Of a DNA stretch of 64,000 nucleotides, positions 25,440 through 34,969 are shown piece after piece; within the stretch, counting starts at the first letter, position 1, and each line of letters begins with the position of its first letter. Source of the stretch: Pseudomonas sp. 2FG. Lineage in GTDB: Bacteria; Pseudomonadota; Gammaproteobacteria; Pseudomonadales; Pseudomonadaceae. Under the pieces are notes generated by a model. The model was not told where the DNA came from, did not search any database, and saw only the letters and a list, made by a program, of their open reading frames with translations. The stretch lies in the NCBI RefSeq assembly GCF_005502935.1, contig NZ_SCMP01000012.1:62001-126000 (forward strand). Reading direction: 5' to 3'. Position numbers and translations under genes: made by a program.

Positions 25440-26882
25440 ATGAGCATTCTCGGTAACAACGGTGCCGCGGTCGCCCCCGAACAACTCGCTGCCGCCCTCG
25501 CGCGGATGAAGCAGGCCCACCTGGCGGAGGGGCCGGCCAGCCTGGAACTGCGCCGCGACCGCCTCGACCGGGCGATCGCCCTGTTGTTGGACAACCGCGA
25601 GGCGATCGTCGCGGCGGTGTCCGCGGACTTCGGCAACCGCAGCCGCGAGCAGACGCTGTTGTCCGATATCGCCGGTTCGGTGGCGAGCCTGAAGCACTGC
25701 CGCGAGCACCTGAGCGAGTGGATGCGGCCCGAGTTGCATCCGGCGCCTTTCCCCGGTTGCGAAGCGCGCGTCGACTATCAGCCGCTGGGCGTGGTCGGCG
25801 TGATCAGCCCATGGAACTTCCCGATCGTGCTGGCCTTCGGTCCGCTGGCGAGCATTCTCGCGGCCGGTAACCGGGCCATGCTCAAGCCCTCGGAATTGAC
25901 CCCGCGCACCTCGGCGCTGATCGCCGAGTTGATCGCCCGGCACTTCGACGAGACCGAATTGACCACGGTGCTGGGCAGCGCCGAGGTCGGCGCGCAGTTC
26001 AGTGCGCAGCCGTTCGATCACCTGATCTTCACCGGTGGCACTGCGGTGGCGAAGCACATCATGCGTGCGGCTGCGGACAATCTGGTGCCGGTCACCCTGG
26101 AGTTGGGCGGCAAGTCGCCGGTGATCGTTTCGCGCAGCGCCGATCTTGCCACCGCCGTGCAGCGGGTGCTGACGGTGAAGACCTTCAACGCCGGGCAGAT
26201 CTGCCTGGCGCCGGACTATGTGTTGCTGCCGGAGGAGTCGCTGGCGGACTTCGTCGCCGAAGCCGTGCGCTTCGTCGGCGCGATGTATCCCACGCTACGC
26301 AGCAACCCCGATTACACCTCGATCATCAACCCGCGCAACTTCGACCGCCTGCAGGGTTACCTCGCCGATGCCCACGACAAGGGTGCGCGCCTGGTCGAGA
26401 TCAACCCGGCAGAGGAAGATCTGAGCGACCGCGAGATCCGCAAGATCGCCCCGACCCTGGTGCTCGATGCCAGCGCCGAGATGCAGGTGCTGCGCGAGGA
26501 GATCTTCGGGCCGCTGTTACCGATCAAGACTTACCGCGACTTCAGCGCGGCGATCGACTACGTCAATAGCCAGCCGCGGCCCCTGGCGGCTTATTACTTC
26601 GGCGAGGACGCCGGCGAGCGGCAGCAGGTGCTGGAGCGCACGACCTCGGGCGCGGTGGTGGTGAATGACACCATGACCCATGTGTTGTTCGAGGAGCTGC
26701 CGTTTGGCGGCGTCGGCCACTCCGGCATGGGCGCCTACCATGGCATCTATGGCTTCCGCACCTTCAGCCACGCCAAGGCGGTGGTGGTGCAGAGCCCGAT
26801 CGGCGAGTCCAACCTGGCGATGCGCGCGCCTTACGGCGAGATGATCCACGGTCTGCTGGAACATCTGCTGACTGCCTGCTAA
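25440..26882 (+). CDS. calB: Coniferyl aldehyde dehydrogenase
   Basis: A 480-residue NAD-dependent aldehyde dehydrogenase that oxidises coniferyl aldehyde to ferulate. Catalytic Glu221 (TLELGGKSP) and Cys255 (AGQICLAPDY) are present; cofactor contacts are SPWNFPIVL (123-131) and FTGGTAVAK. The QICLAPDYVL sequence and the C-terminal PFGGVGHSGMGAYHG with a long hydrophobic tail place it in the CalB branch rather than the vanillin dehydrogenase branch. AGGA lies ahead of ATG 25440. It links calA (33995) to fcs. The following esterase gene is 20 bases away. Confidence 0.85.
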   Translation: MSILGNNGAAVAPEQLAAALARMKQAHLAEGPASLELRRDRLDRAIALLLDNREAIVAAVSADFGNRSREQTLLSDIAGSVASLKHCREHLSEWMRPELHPAPFPGCEARVDYQPLGVVGVISPWNFPIVLAFGPLASILAAGNRAMLKPSELTPRTSALIAELIARHFDETELTTVLGSAEVGAQFSAQPFDHLIFTGGTAVAKHIMRAAADNLVPVTLELGGKSPVIVSRSADLATAVQRVLTVKTFNAGQICLAPDYVLLPEESLADFVAEAVRFVGAMYPTLRSNPDYTSIINPRNFDRLQGYLADAHDKGARLVEINPAEEDLSDREIRKIAPTLVLDASAEMQVLREEIFGPLLPIKTYRDFSAAIDYVNSQPRPLAAYYFGEDAGERQQVLERTTSGAVVVNDTMTHVLFEELPFGGVGHSGMGAYHGIYGFRTFSHAKAVVVQSPIGESNLAMRAPYGEMIHGLLEHLLTAC

Positions 26883-26902
26883 TTCTTTCTGGAGCCTGAC
26901 AC

Positions 26903-27838
26903 ATGAACCTGTGGCAAAAACTGACGGCCAAGCTGCTGCGCGCCTTCGCCAAGCGCATGAAGGCGAAGTTCACCTACGATGCTGCGCAGTTTCCGTTGCG
27001 CGCCGTCGCCGAGGAAAGCATCCCGACCCCTTGGGGGGCTGCGCGGGCGCTGCTGTACTGGCCCAATCTGCAGACCCCGGTGAAGCTGCCGGTGTATCTG
27101 AACCTGCATGGCGGCGGCTTCGTCGCCGGGGTGCCTGAGCACGACGACAGCTATTGCCGCCGGCTGGCCCACAACCTGGGTTGCCTGGTGGTCAACCTGG
27201 ATTATGCGTTGGCGCCGGAGCAGCCGTTTCCCGCCGGCCTGCGGCAATCCTTCGCGGTGCTCGAATGGCTGGCCGACCAAGCCACGGCGCTGGGCATCGA
27301 CCCACAGCGGATCGCCGTCGGCGGGCACAGCGCCGGCGGCAACCTGGCCACCGCGGTGGCCAGTCTGGCGCGTGGGCATCAGCGGCTGCGGGTGGTGCAT
27401 CAACTGATCGACTATGCCGCGCTGGACTTGGCCCAGGATCCCGGCGCGAAGTCATCGACCATCGACAAACCATTGCTCGGTGCAGGCCTGGGGCGCTTCT
27501 TCAACCGCTGCTACCTGAGCGATCCGGCCCAGGCCCGCGATCCGCTGGCCTCGCCGTTGCTGGCGACGGTCGACGAGTTGCGCGGCATGCCGGCGGCCAC
27601 CCTGATCACCGCCGAGTACGATGTCCTGCGCGCTGAAGGCGAAGCCTACGCCAGCAAGCTGCGCCAGGCCGGAGTGCCGGTGAGCGAGCGGATGTTCGCC
27701 GGCTGCGACCATATGTTCACCCACCTGGGGCCGGACGACTCGGCAGAGGAGGCCTGGCAGTTGATGGAGGATTCCCTGCGCGAAGCCTTTCAGGTCGCAG
27801 GGGAGGCAGATGACGGCGCTCGGGCTCAACGAGGTTAG
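26903..27838 (+). CDS. HSL-type alpha/beta hydrolase (esterase)
   Basis: A 311-residue carboxylesterase of the hormone-sensitive-lipase family. The oxyanion motif HGGG is at 69-72, the nucleophile Ser143 in GHSAGG, the acid in ITAEYDVLR and the base in GCDHMF. There is no cleavable signal peptide, though the first 20 residues are amphipathic. It follows calB by 20 bases in the same direction and is probably co-transcribed, which suggests an ester of a phenylpropanoid as substrate. That substrate is inference only. Confidence 0.85.
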   Translation: MNLWQKLTAKLLRAFAKRMKAKFTYDAAQFPLRAVAEESIPTPWGAARALLYWPNLQTPVKLPVYLNLHGGGFVAGVPEHDDSYCRRLAHNLGCLVVNLDYALAPEQPFPAGLRQSFAVLEWLADQATALGIDPQRIAVGGHSAGGNLATAVASLARGHQRLRVVHQLIDYAALDLAQDPGAKSSTIDKPLLGAGLGRFFNRCYLSDPAQARDPLASPLLATVDELRGMPAATLITAEYDVLRAEGEAYASKLRQAGVPVSERMFAGCDHMFTHLGPDDSAEEAWQLMEDSLREAFQVAGEADDGARAQRG

Positions 27839-27917
27839 GGTAGGCGTTCTTGCGCAAGCCTCTGTAAGCTAGGCGCCCCCTAGGACGACAGCGCTATGCC
27901 AATCAGCAGGTTCCAGC

Positions 27918-28577
27918 ATGCTTGAAGCTACCCCGCAGCCGCCCAAACGCGGCCGTCCGCCCGTGCGCAGTCGGCAGGAGCAAATGAGCCTGCTGCTGGA
28001 TGCCGCGGCGGCCGAACTCGGCAGCGGTAATTTCGCCAACTTCACCATGGACGCCATCGCGCGCTCCGCCGGCATCTCGAAGAAGACCCTGTACCTGCTG
28101 GTGGCGAGCAAGGAGGAGCTGGTCTCGCAACTGGTGGCCCGCGACCTGTCTACCCTCGAACTGTTGCTGGAAAGCGGCATCGACTGCGCCGAGGACCTGC
28201 TCAGCGAGTTGCGCATGTACCTGACGCTGTGGGCGCGCCTGACCCTTTCGCCGTTGGCCCTGGGCATCTACCTGATGGCCGCGCAGGGCCGCGAGAGCGC
28301 GCCGGGCATCGCCCGGATCTGGTACCGGGAGGGCGCCGAGCGCTGCCTCAACCTGCTGCGCAGCTGGCTGAGCAAGGCTGCGGCCAAGGGGCTGCTGGCG
28401 CATGAGGATGTCGAGCCGGCGGTCGAGCTGATCGATGCGCTGCTGATCTCGCAGCCGCTCAAGCTGTTCACCCTGGGGGTGCAGCAGAGCTGGTCCGACG
28501 AGCAGATCGGCCAGCGGGTCGAGGTGGCCCTGGGCCTGTTCGGCAGGTGTTTCATCCGTCGCGTGCCCGCGTCTTGA
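27918..28577 (+). CDS. TetR-family regulator
   Basis: A 219-residue regulator. A basic N-terminal arm (PPKRGRPPVRSR) precedes the helix-turn-helix NFTMDAIARSAGISKKTLYLLVASKEELVSQLV (about 44-76); the rest is helical with a C-terminal domain like AefR-type TetR proteins (IWYREGAERC). It lies 79 bases after the esterase and may control the calB-esterase pair. No dyad matching the one at 25386 is evident at its own promoter. Confidence 0.8.
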   Translation: MLEATPQPPKRGRPPVRSRQEQMSLLLDAAAAELGSGNFANFTMDAIARSAGISKKTLYLLVASKEELVSQLVARDLSTLELLLESGIDCAEDLLSELRMYLTLWARLTLSPLALGIYLMAAQGRESAPGIARIWYREGAERCLNLLRSWLSKAAAKGLLAHEDVEPAVELIDALLISQPLKLFTLGVQQSWSDEQIGQRVEVALGLFGRCFIRRVPAS

Positions 28578-28628
28578 TCGCGCCCTGGCTACGTTATGAT
28601 GGCCCCATCAGTCCGATGGGGGAGCGCT

Positions 28629-29360
28629 ATGAGTAAGCCGGGTCAGCGCGTCTTGATCGCGCTGCGCAAGATGATCGCCTCCGGGGAGCTGGCGGCGGGC
28701 GAGCGGATCGCCGAGATTCCCACCGCGGAGCTGCTCCAGGTGTCGCGTACGCCGGTGCGTATCGCCTTTCGCACGCTGGAGCAGGAAGGCCTGCTGGCCA
28801 AGTGCGCCGGTCGTGGCTACACGGTGCGCGCGGTCAGCCCGGTGGAGATCGCCGGCGCGGTCGAGGTGCGCGGGGTGCTCGAGGGCCTGGCCGCGCGCCA
28901 GGCGGCGGAGCGGGGAGTCGACTCCGAGGCGCGTCAGGCCCTGCTCGAATGCCTGGAGCAGGGCGATCGGCTGTTCGACAAGGGCTATGTGCGGGAGGAG
29001 GACCTGGAGGCCTACCACGACCTGAACATGCGCTTTCATCAGTTAATCATCGAAGCCAGCGGCAACCCGGCCATCGCCGAGGCCCTGGCGCGCAACGACC
29101 ACCTGCCGTTCGCCTCGGTCAGCTCGCTGGCGGTCGACCTCAACGACATGGTCCGCGAATACCGGCGCTTCAATTTCGCCCACATGCAGCACCATGCGGT
29201 GTTCGACGCCCTGGTCAACGGCCAGGGCGCGCGCGCTGAGGCGATCATGCGCGAGCACGCCAATGCGACCCTGCGCTACGCGGAGATCTTCGGTCCGGCC
29301 GAGGTCGCCAGCGAAGGGCTCAAGGTGATTCACAAGGGGGCGGCAGAGGAGCGGTCGTAG
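28629..29360 (+). CDS. vanR: GntR/FadR-family repressor, VanR type
   Basis: A 243-residue FadR-subfamily regulator. The winged helix-turn-helix occupies 5-75 (RIAEIPTAELLQVSRTPVRIAFRTLEQEGLLA), followed by an FCD effector domain with its metal-binding Asp/His set (DLNMRFHQLI, HMQHHAVFDAL). GGGGGAG precedes ATG 28629. It is convergent with vanBA, the usual context of VanR, which releases its operator on binding vanillate. The perfect palindrome TTATTGGATCCAATAA in front of vanA is the expected target. Confidence 0.88.
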   Translation: MSKPGQRVLIALRKMIASGELAAGERIAEIPTAELLQVSRTPVRIAFRTLEQEGLLAKCAGRGYTVRAVSPVEIAGAVEVRGVLEGLAARQAAERGVDSEARQALLECLEQGDRLFDKGYVREEDLEAYHDLNMRFHQLIIEASGNPAIAEALARNDHLPFASVSSLAVDLNDMVREYRRFNFAHMQHHAVFDALVNGQGARAEAIMREHANATLRYAEIFGPAEVASEGLKVIHKGAAEERS

Positions 29361-29381
29361 GCGCGGGGGCGACGCCTAGTC

Positions 29382-29424
29382 CCATGCCCGCGAAACGGGC
29401 AAGGCAAGAGCATCGCGGGCATGG
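29382..29424. terminator. Inverted repeat between convergent vanR and vanB
   Basis: CCATGCCCGCGA (29382-29393) pairs perfectly with 29413-29424 around a 19-base loop. Lying between two convergent genes, it probably acts as a bidirectional terminator or REP-like element, although no T-run follows. Confidence 0.6.
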
Positions 29425-29489
29425 CCCGCTCCTGCAGGTTCTGCGTTCTTGTGCAGCGGCCAACTCAGGCAGGGCTTGCCTGCCCCCCC

Positions 29490-30443
29490 CTAAAGATCCA
29501 GCACCAGCAGCGCACTTTTCGCCCGCGAACAGCAGGGTGTGAACTGGTCGTTGCGCGCCTGTTCGGCCTCACTCAGGTACAGGTCGCGGTGCTCCGGCTC
29601 GCCGGCCAGCACCCCGGTCAGGCAAGTGCCGCAGATGCCTTGTTCGCAGGACAGCGGGATCTGGATGCCGCAGGCTTCCAGCGCCTGAGCCACGCTCCGG
29701 TCGGCGGGGATCTGGATGATCTGGCCGCTGCTGTTGAGCTGCACGGCGAAGCTGCCGTCGTCCTCGCGAGCGGTTGGCGCGGCGGCGAAATACTCGCGGT
29801 GCGCACGCTGGTCGGCCCAGCCCTGGGCCTTGGCCGTGTCCAGTACATGCGCCATGAAGCCGCCCGGCCCGCAGACATACAGGTGCGTGCCGGCGTCGGG
29901 ATCGGCCAGCAGGGCGGCGGCATCCAGCCGTTGCGCGGCGGGACCGTCGTCGCAGTGCAGCTGCACCCGTGTGGCGAAAGGCGCGGCCTGCAGCCGTTCG
30001 ACGAAGGCCGCGCGCTCGCTGGAACGGGCGCAATAGTGCAGCTCGAAATCGGCGCCGAGCTGGCTCAGGCGTTCGGCCATGCACAGGATCGGCGTGATGC
30101 CGATGCCGCCGGCGAACAGCAGGCTGCGTCGGGCGTCTTCGGCCAGGGGGAACAGGTTGCGTGGTGCGCTTATCTGTAGGCGCTGGCCCACCGTCACCTG
30201 TTCGTGCAGGGCTCGGGAGCCGCCGCGCGAGGCGGGATCCTTGAGCACGCCGATCAGGTAGTGCTGGCGCTCCTGGGGGTGGTTGCACAGCGAGTACTGG
30301 CGGATCAGGCCGCCGGGCAGGTGCAGGTCAATATGGGCACCGGCGTCGAACGCCGGCAGCGGCGCGCCGTCGGCGCGGGCCAGCTCGAAGCTGCAGATGT
30401 CGGTGGCTTCGTTGTGGCGTGCGAGGACTATGACTTCGATCAC
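29490..30443 (-). CDS. vanB: Vanillate O-demethylase, reductase subunit
   Basis: A 317-residue class IA oxygenase reductase. It has a flavin-binding barrel (RQYSLCNHP, about 48-56), an NAD domain ([14 protein letters not shown] near 114-127, CGPGGFM) and a C-terminal plant-type [2Fe-2S] domain with CEQGICGTC and a later Cys. It passes electrons from NADH to VanA. The gene lies 59 bases downstream of vanA in the same direction, here in vanAB order, and ends facing vanR. Confidence 0.94.
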   Translation of the reverse strand: MIEVIVLARHNEATDICSFELARADGAPLPAFDAGAHIDLHLPGGLIRQYSLCNHPQERQHYLIGVLKDPASRGGSRALHEQVTVGQRLQISAPRNLFPLAEDARRSLLFAGGIGITPILCMAERLSQLGADFELHYCARSSERAAFVERLQAAPFATRVQLHCDDGPAAQRLDAAALLADPDAGTHLYVCGPGGFMAHVLDTAKAQGWADQRAHREYFAAAPTAREDDGSFAVQLNSSGQIIQIPADRSVAQALEACGIQIPLSCEQGICGTCLTGVLAGEPEHRDLYLSEAEQARNDQFTPCCSRAKSALLVLDL

Positions 30444-30502
30444 GGGACGCTCCTTGCTGAGCGGGCAATGGGGGAGGGCGGGCGCGCGGCCCGCACTGGC
30501 GT

Positions 30503-31564
30503 TCAGGTGCTGGCGATCAGCTCGGGCGTCGCGGCGGGCGCGCGTTCCCGGGCGATCAGCCGTTCGAGGATGCGCCGTGACTGCACGCCGCCGGCATCGA
30601 TATTCAGCTTCAGTAACTGGCGTTGCGGATGGGCCAGCAGGTTGGCCTGCTGCTGTTCGAGCATCTGCAGGTCCTCGCTGAAAATCTTGCCCTGGCCTTC
30701 GCGGATGGTTGCGGTGAGCTCCTGGTCCTCAGGCTTGAAGCTGCGCGCCATGCCCCAGAAATACCAGATCGAGGTCTCGGTCTCGGGGGTGATGAAATCG
30801 ACCACGATGCTCGCGGCCTTGTCGGCCGGGGCGGAGTGGTAATCGCCCTTGCCGGCGTGGGCCACGCCCACCTCGATCAGCACATGGCTAGGCGGGCTGA
30901 AACGGCAGATCTGCCAGCGGTCCACCGGCACGTCGTCGGCCAGGTTGTTGCCGCGCAGAGCCATGCGCCAGAACGGCGGGGCCATGATGTTTTCCATATG
31001 GCGGCTGGTGACCACGCTGTCGCCCTCGACGGTGGTCACCGGTGCGACCTCGTCGATCTCCTTCTGGCCGATGCTGGAGGCATGCACATAGGTCTCGTGG
31101 GTCAGGTCCATCAGGTTGTCGATCATCAGGCGGTAGTCGCACTCGATGTGGAACAGCCCGCCGCCGTAGGCCCAGTCCGGGCTGTCGGCCCATTCGAGGT
31201 GATGGATCAGCGCCGGGTCGGCCTGCTGCGCATCGCCCGGCCAGACCCAGATGAAGCCGTAACGCTCCTCCACCGGATAGCTGCGGATGCAGGGAAAGCC
31301 GCGCACGCGCTGCCCCGGCATATCGGCGGTCTTGCCGTCGGCACCCATCACCAGGCCGTGATAGCCACAGACCAGTTGGCCGTCCTGGACAAAACCCAGG
31401 GACAGCGGAGCACCCCGGTGCGGGCAGAAATCCTCCACCGCCGCGACCTTGCCTTGCGGGCCGCGATAAAAGGCGATTCTCTCCCCGCAGATCTGCCGGC
31501 CGAGCGGTTTCTCGGCGATCTCATCCGGCGTGCAGGCTACATACCAAGCATTTTTCGGAAACAT
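30503..31564 (-). CDS. vanA: Vanillate O-demethylase, oxygenase subunit
   Basis: A 353-residue Rieske non-haem iron oxygenase that removes the methyl group of vanillate as formaldehyde and yields protocatechuate. The Rieske centre is Cys47-x-His49 (CPHRGA) and Cys66-x2-His69 (CGYHG). The mononuclear iron region is [12 protein letters not shown] with its Asp and two His. GGAGAG lies just before the ATG. A VanR-type palindrome is 31-46 bases upstream. The product feeds pcaHG at 49.6 kb. Confidence 0.95.
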   Translation of the reverse strand: MFPKNAWYVACTPDEIAEKPLGRQICGERIAFYRGPQGKVAAVEDFCPHRGAPLSLGFVQDGQLVCGYHGLVMGADGKTADMPGQRVRGFPCIRSYPVEERYGFIWVWPGDAQQADPALIHHLEWADSPDWAYGGGLFHIECDYRLMIDNLMDLTHETYVHASSIGQKEIDEVAPVTTVEGDSVVTSRHMENIMAPPFWRMALRGNNLADDVPVDRWQICRFSPPSHVLIEVGVAHAGKGDYHSAPADKAASIVVDFITPETETSIWYFWGMARSFKPEDQELTATIREGQGKIFSEDLQMLEQQQANLLAHPQRQLLKLNIDAGGVQSRRILERLIARERAPAATPELIAST

Positions 31565-31594
31565 GAGGCTCTCCTGATAGGCCTTTGTTTGTTT

Positions 31595-31610
31595 TTATTG
31601 GATCCAATAA
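31595..31610. promoter_or_regulatory. VanR operator before vanA
   Basis: TTATTGGATCCAATAA is a perfect 16-bp palindrome whose core ATTGGATCCAAT equals the operator known for Caulobacter-type VanR. It lies 31 bases before the vanA start, where binding would block transcription. Confidence 0.88.
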
Positions 31611-31810
31611 TTCCTGTGAGCTGGCTTGGTGTCAATTTAAAAAATCCGCGAAAGCGATTTTTATGCCGCTGTCAGGGCGGCGATTTACTGGTGTTTAAGG
31701 TTGTTAGTGCCAGATTTAGAGGGTTTTTCCGCTGTAAAGCGGCCCCTGCGCAGTGCTAAGGGGTGGGTTGGCGGTGGCGGGATGTGTTGTTCTGATAATG
31801 CGGCTTTTTG

Positions 31811-31826
31811 TTTAATGGATCCAAAT
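31811..31826. promoter_or_regulatory. Second, degenerate VanR-like site
   Basis: TTTAATGGATCCAAAT keeps the TGGATCCA core and most flanking A/T positions of the site at 31595, about 216 bases upstream of it. The 31565-31881 gap contains no gene, so this may be an auxiliary operator for looping or a site for the end of the neighbouring gene. Confidence 0.55.
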
Positions 31827-31881
31827 TTGTTAAACGGGTGACGCGCAGAGCCCATTGCGAGCAAGGCCCGCGCCTTTCGTC

Positions 31882-33708
31882 TTACTCGTTCGATGGGCGT
31901 CGCGACAGTCGATAGGACAGCTGTGCACGGGTCAGCCCCAGGCGACGGGCCGCCTCGGAGACATTGCCCTTCACCTCGGCCAGGCTGTGGTCGATCATCG
32001 CGTCCTCGATCTCCTGCAGCGACAGCCGACTCGGGTCCTTGCCGCCGAACAGGGTGTGGATCGCTTCGCTCGGCGCGGTTGGCGCCTCGGTCGTCGCGCC
32101 GGCGGGCGGCTGGTCGTCCGATGTCGTGGCCAGCACGCCGCGGGTGCCGATGGAGAACATCGGCTGGGCCAGGCGCTCGCCGCTGGTGAACAGGTGCGCC
32201 AGGTCGATGGCGCCGCCATCCGGTGCGCTGATCACCCCGCGTTCCACCAGATTCTGCAGCTCGCGGATATTGCCCGGGAAGTCGTAGCCCAGCAGGGTGT
32301 CCGCGGTGCGCGGGGTGAAGCCGCTGAGCTGTCTGCCGTGGCGTTGGGTGAAGCGGTGGAGGAAGTGGGTCATCAACAGCGGGATGTCCTCCTTGCGTTC
32401 GCGTAGCGGTGGCAGGTGGATCGGGAAGACGTTCAGGCGGAAGAACAGGTCCTCGCGGAACTCCCCGCGCCGCGCGGCTTCGCGCAGGTCGACGTTGGTC
32501 GCGGCGACCACTCGCACATCGACCTTCAGTGTCCGGCTGCCGCCGACCCGCTCGATCTCGCCCTCCTGCAGGGCGCGCAGCAGCTTGCCCTGGGCGACCA
32601 GGCTGAGGGTGGCGATCTCGTCGAGGAACAGGGTGCCGCCATCGGCGCGCTCGAAGCGTCCGGCGCGCGATTGGGTGGCGCCGGTGAAGGCGCCGCGTTC
32701 GACGCCGAACAGTTCGGACTCCATCAGTGTTTCCGGGATGGCGGCGCAGTTGATGGCGACGAAGGGGGCGTCGTGTCGCGGGCTAATGCGGTGCAGCATG
32801 CGTGCGAACATTTCCTTGCCCACCCCGGATTCGCCGGTGAACAGCACGGTCGCCTGGGTCGGCGCGACCCGCCGCAACATGTGGCAGGCGGCATTGAAGG
32901 ATGACGATATGCCGACCATGTCGCTGTCTTGCGACGGCGCCGGATCGGGTTGCGGCGTGCTCGGCAGGGCGCCTTTGTCGCCGCTGTTGCGGGCTGTCGT
33001 GCTGCGGGGGCTGCTGCCGACGAAGGGTTCGGCGTTGAGGTCGGCCAGGTCCTCTTCCGCATCGTCCCATTCTTCCGCGGGTTTGCCGATCAGTCGGCAG
33101 ATATTGGCGCCCATCGAGCGGCATTCGACCTCGCGATAGAGGATCAGCCGGCCGACCATCGCCGAGGTGTAGCCGGTCGCATAGCCGGTCTGCATCCAGC
33201 AGGCCGCCTCGGTGCCGATGCCGTATTGGGCGATGTGCTCGTCATCCTCGCTGGAGTGGTGCCAGAGGAATTCGCCGTAGTAGGTGCCCAGGTTCATGTC
33301 GAATTCGAAGTGCACCGGTTCGACCTTCACCGCGCCTTCGAGGGCATGGATGATCGGGCCGGCGGCGAACAGCGCCAGGGTGTCGGCCTCGGGGAAGCGT
33401 TCCTTGACCAGCGCGGCGTCCCGCGCGCCGCAGTGATAGCCGGTGCGCAGCATGATGCCGCGGGCGCGCGCCAGGCCCATGCTCTCGATCAGTTCGCGGC
33501 GCAGTGCGCCAAGGCCACTGCTGTGCATCAGCAGCATGCGCGCGCCGTTCAGCCAGATGCGCCCGTCGCCGGGGCTGAACAGCAGGCATTCGGTCAGATC
33601 CTGCAGGGTCGGGGCGGCACCGGGCGGCAATTGCTCGCTGGCGCCGCGGGCGAGGGTTTTCTGCGTGGTGCGGGAGAGCTCGGCCAGGGAGATCAGTTTG
33701 TTCGCCAT
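31882..33708 (-). CDS. Sigma-54 activator with phenol-type sensor (XylR/DmpR family)
   Basis: A 608-residue enhancer-binding protein. The sensor (about 30-215) is XylR_N plus V4R. It retains, with a constant offset of 15, the residues that bind phenol and zinc in MopR: His121, Trp149 and the Cys170/Glu193/Cys196/Cys204 set. A Pro/Ser-rich linker leads to the AAA+ domain (about 264-500) with Walker A GESGVGKE, the sigma-54 contact loop GAFTGA (339-344) and Walker B GTLFLDE. A Fis-type helix-turn-helix ([19 protein letters not shown]) ends the protein. It is divergent from a -24/-12 promoter and calA, its obvious target. A phenolic such as coniferyl alcohol or eugenol is the inferred inducer. 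Confidence 0.92.
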   Translation of the reverse strand: MANKLISLAELSRTTQKTLARGASEQLPPGAAPTLQDLTECLLFSPGDGRIWLNGARMLLMHSSGLGALRRELIESMGLARARGIMLRTGYHCGARDAALVKERFPEADTLALFAAGPIIHALEGAVKVEPVHFEFDMNLGTYYGEFLWHHSSEDDEHIAQYGIGTEAACWMQTGYATGYTSAMVGRLILYREVECRSMGANICRLIGKPAEEWDDAEEDLADLNAEPFVGSSPRSTTARNSGDKGALPSTPQPDPAPSQDSDMVGISSSFNAACHMLRRVAPTQATVLFTGESGVGKEMFARMLHRISPRHDAPFVAINCAAIPETLMESELFGVERGAFTGATQSRAGRFERADGGTLFLDEIATLSLVAQGKLLRALQEGEIERVGGSRTLKVDVRVVAATNVDLREAARRGEFREDLFFRLNVFPIHLPPLRERKEDIPLLMTHFLHRFTQRHGRQLSGFTPRTADTLLGYDFPGNIRELQNLVERGVISAPDGGAIDLAHLFTSGERLAQPMFSIGTRGVLATTSDDQPPAGATTEAPTAPSEAIHTLFGGKDPSRLSLQEIEDAMIDHSLAEVKGNVSEAARRLGLTRAQLSYRLSRRPSNE

Positions 33709-33719
33709 CGGGAAAACCC

Positions 33720-33732
33720 TTAATCGGATTAA
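33720..33732. promoter_or_regulatory. Palindrome in the calA upstream region
   Basis: TTAATC-G-GATTAA is a perfect 13-bp palindrome 12 bases from the activator start and about 150 bases before the -24/-12 element. Position suits an upstream activating site of the sigma-54 activator or its own operator. Confidence 0.5.
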
Positions 33733-33873
33733 TCATATTCCGCATAGTGCAGGATGAAATTGCTGAAATCATCACTTTTATCGAGCCGTTCGTCTCTTCC
33801 GTCCGAGGCGCTGCGCTTCCTTTCTCCGCGCTAACCCGCATGTTTGCTGGCTTTCGCTGTTGTTGGCTGGGTA

Positions 33874-33890
33874 TGGCATATCGCTTGCTA
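33874..33890 (+). promoter_or_regulatory. Sigma-54 (-24/-12) promoter of calA
   Basis: TGGCAT-N5-TTGCTA places GG and GC exactly ten bases apart, a near-consensus sigma-54 promoter. It is 105 bases before the calA start and faces away from the sigma-54 activator. TAACTAGTTA follows immediately at 33891-33900. Confidence 0.88.
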
Positions 33891-33994
33891 TAACTAGTTA
33901 CCGACTTTAACTAATTCGGCAATAACAACATGGCTTGACTGCCCCACAGCGCTCGCGCCGGACAGCACAAGCAAGACTGAATCAGGAAACCTGC

Positions 33995-34762
33995 ATGAAC
34001 CTGACTAACAAGACGATCGTCGTGACCGGGGTCTCCTCGGGCATCGGCGCCGAAACTGCCCGAATCCTCCGCGTTCACGGCGCCACTGTGATCGGCGTGG
34101 ACCGCAACGAGCCGAGCCTGACCCTGGATGCCTTCGTCCAGGCCGACCTGAGCCATCCGGATGCCATCGATGCCGCCGTGCAGCAACTGCCGGAGCAGTT
34201 CGACGGCCTGTGCAATATCGCCGGGGTGCCCGGCACGGCCGATCCGCAACTGGTGGCGCGGGTCAACTACCTGGGCCTGCGTCATCTGAGCGCGGCGCTG
34301 CTGCCGCGCATCCGCGCCGGCGGCGCCATCGTCAACGTCTCCTCGGTACTCGGCGCCGAATGGCCGCAGCGCCTGGCCCTGCATCGCGCCCTGGGCGCGG
34401 TCGAGGGTTTCGCCGAGGGCGAGGCCTGGTTGCAGGCGCATCCGGTGGCGGCAGAGACCTGCTACCAGTACTTCAAGGAGGCGCTGATCGTCTGGACCCA
34501 GATGCAGGCGCAGCCCTGGTTTCTGCAGACCTCGGTGCGGATGAACTGCGTGGCGCCCGGGCCGGTGTTCACCCCCATCCTCAACGAATTCGTGGCCATG
34601 CTCGGCGCGGAGCGGGCGCAGGCCGATGCCCATCGCATGAAGCGTCCGGCCTATGCCGACGAGATCGCCCCGGTGATCGCCTTCCTCTGCGCCGACGAGT
34701 CGCGCTGGATCAACGGCGTGAACATTCCGGTGGATGGCGGCCTGGCCTCCACCTATCTCTGA
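33995..34762 (+). CDS. calA: Coniferyl alcohol dehydrogenase
   Basis: A 255-residue short-chain dehydrogenase oxidising coniferyl alcohol to coniferyl aldehyde. The cofactor loop is TGVSSGIG (11-18); the catalytic strand is NVSS and the Tyr-Lys pair is Y-x3-K in CYQYFKEA. A longer than usual insert lies between Ser and Tyr, as in CalA and the 3-alpha-hydroxysteroid dehydrogenase branch. The opening and the DAFVQADLSHP block resemble CalA of the eugenol-degrading Pseudomonas HR199 as I remember it. AGGAAA precedes the ATG. Sigma-54 control is strongly suggested. Confidence 0.88.
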   Translation: MNLTNKTIVVTGVSSGIGAETARILRVHGATVIGVDRNEPSLTLDAFVQADLSHPDAIDAAVQQLPEQFDGLCNIAGVPGTADPQLVARVNYLGLRHLSAALLPRIRAGGAIVNVSSVLGAEWPQRLALHRALGAVEGFAEGEAWLQAHPVAAETCYQYFKEALIVWTQMQAQPWFLQTSVRMNCVAPGPVFTPILNEFVAMLGAERAQADAHRMKRPAYADEIAPVIAFLCADESRWINGVNIPVDGGLASTYL

Positions 34763-34969
34763 CCCGAGCTCCTTAGCCCGTTCGCAACAAGCGTCTGAAG
34801 TGTGCCGGAGCTGGTCTGGATTTTATCAAGCAGGCGAACTTTGGGAGACCGAATCAAGCGTTTAAAGAGCTGAGTAAGTCCGTTTCGAATGATCTGAGTT
34901 GAACACATCAAGTCTCGGCGGCCGCTTGGCTTGCCGGCATATTTGATAATAAAAACAATGAGGAAGAAT

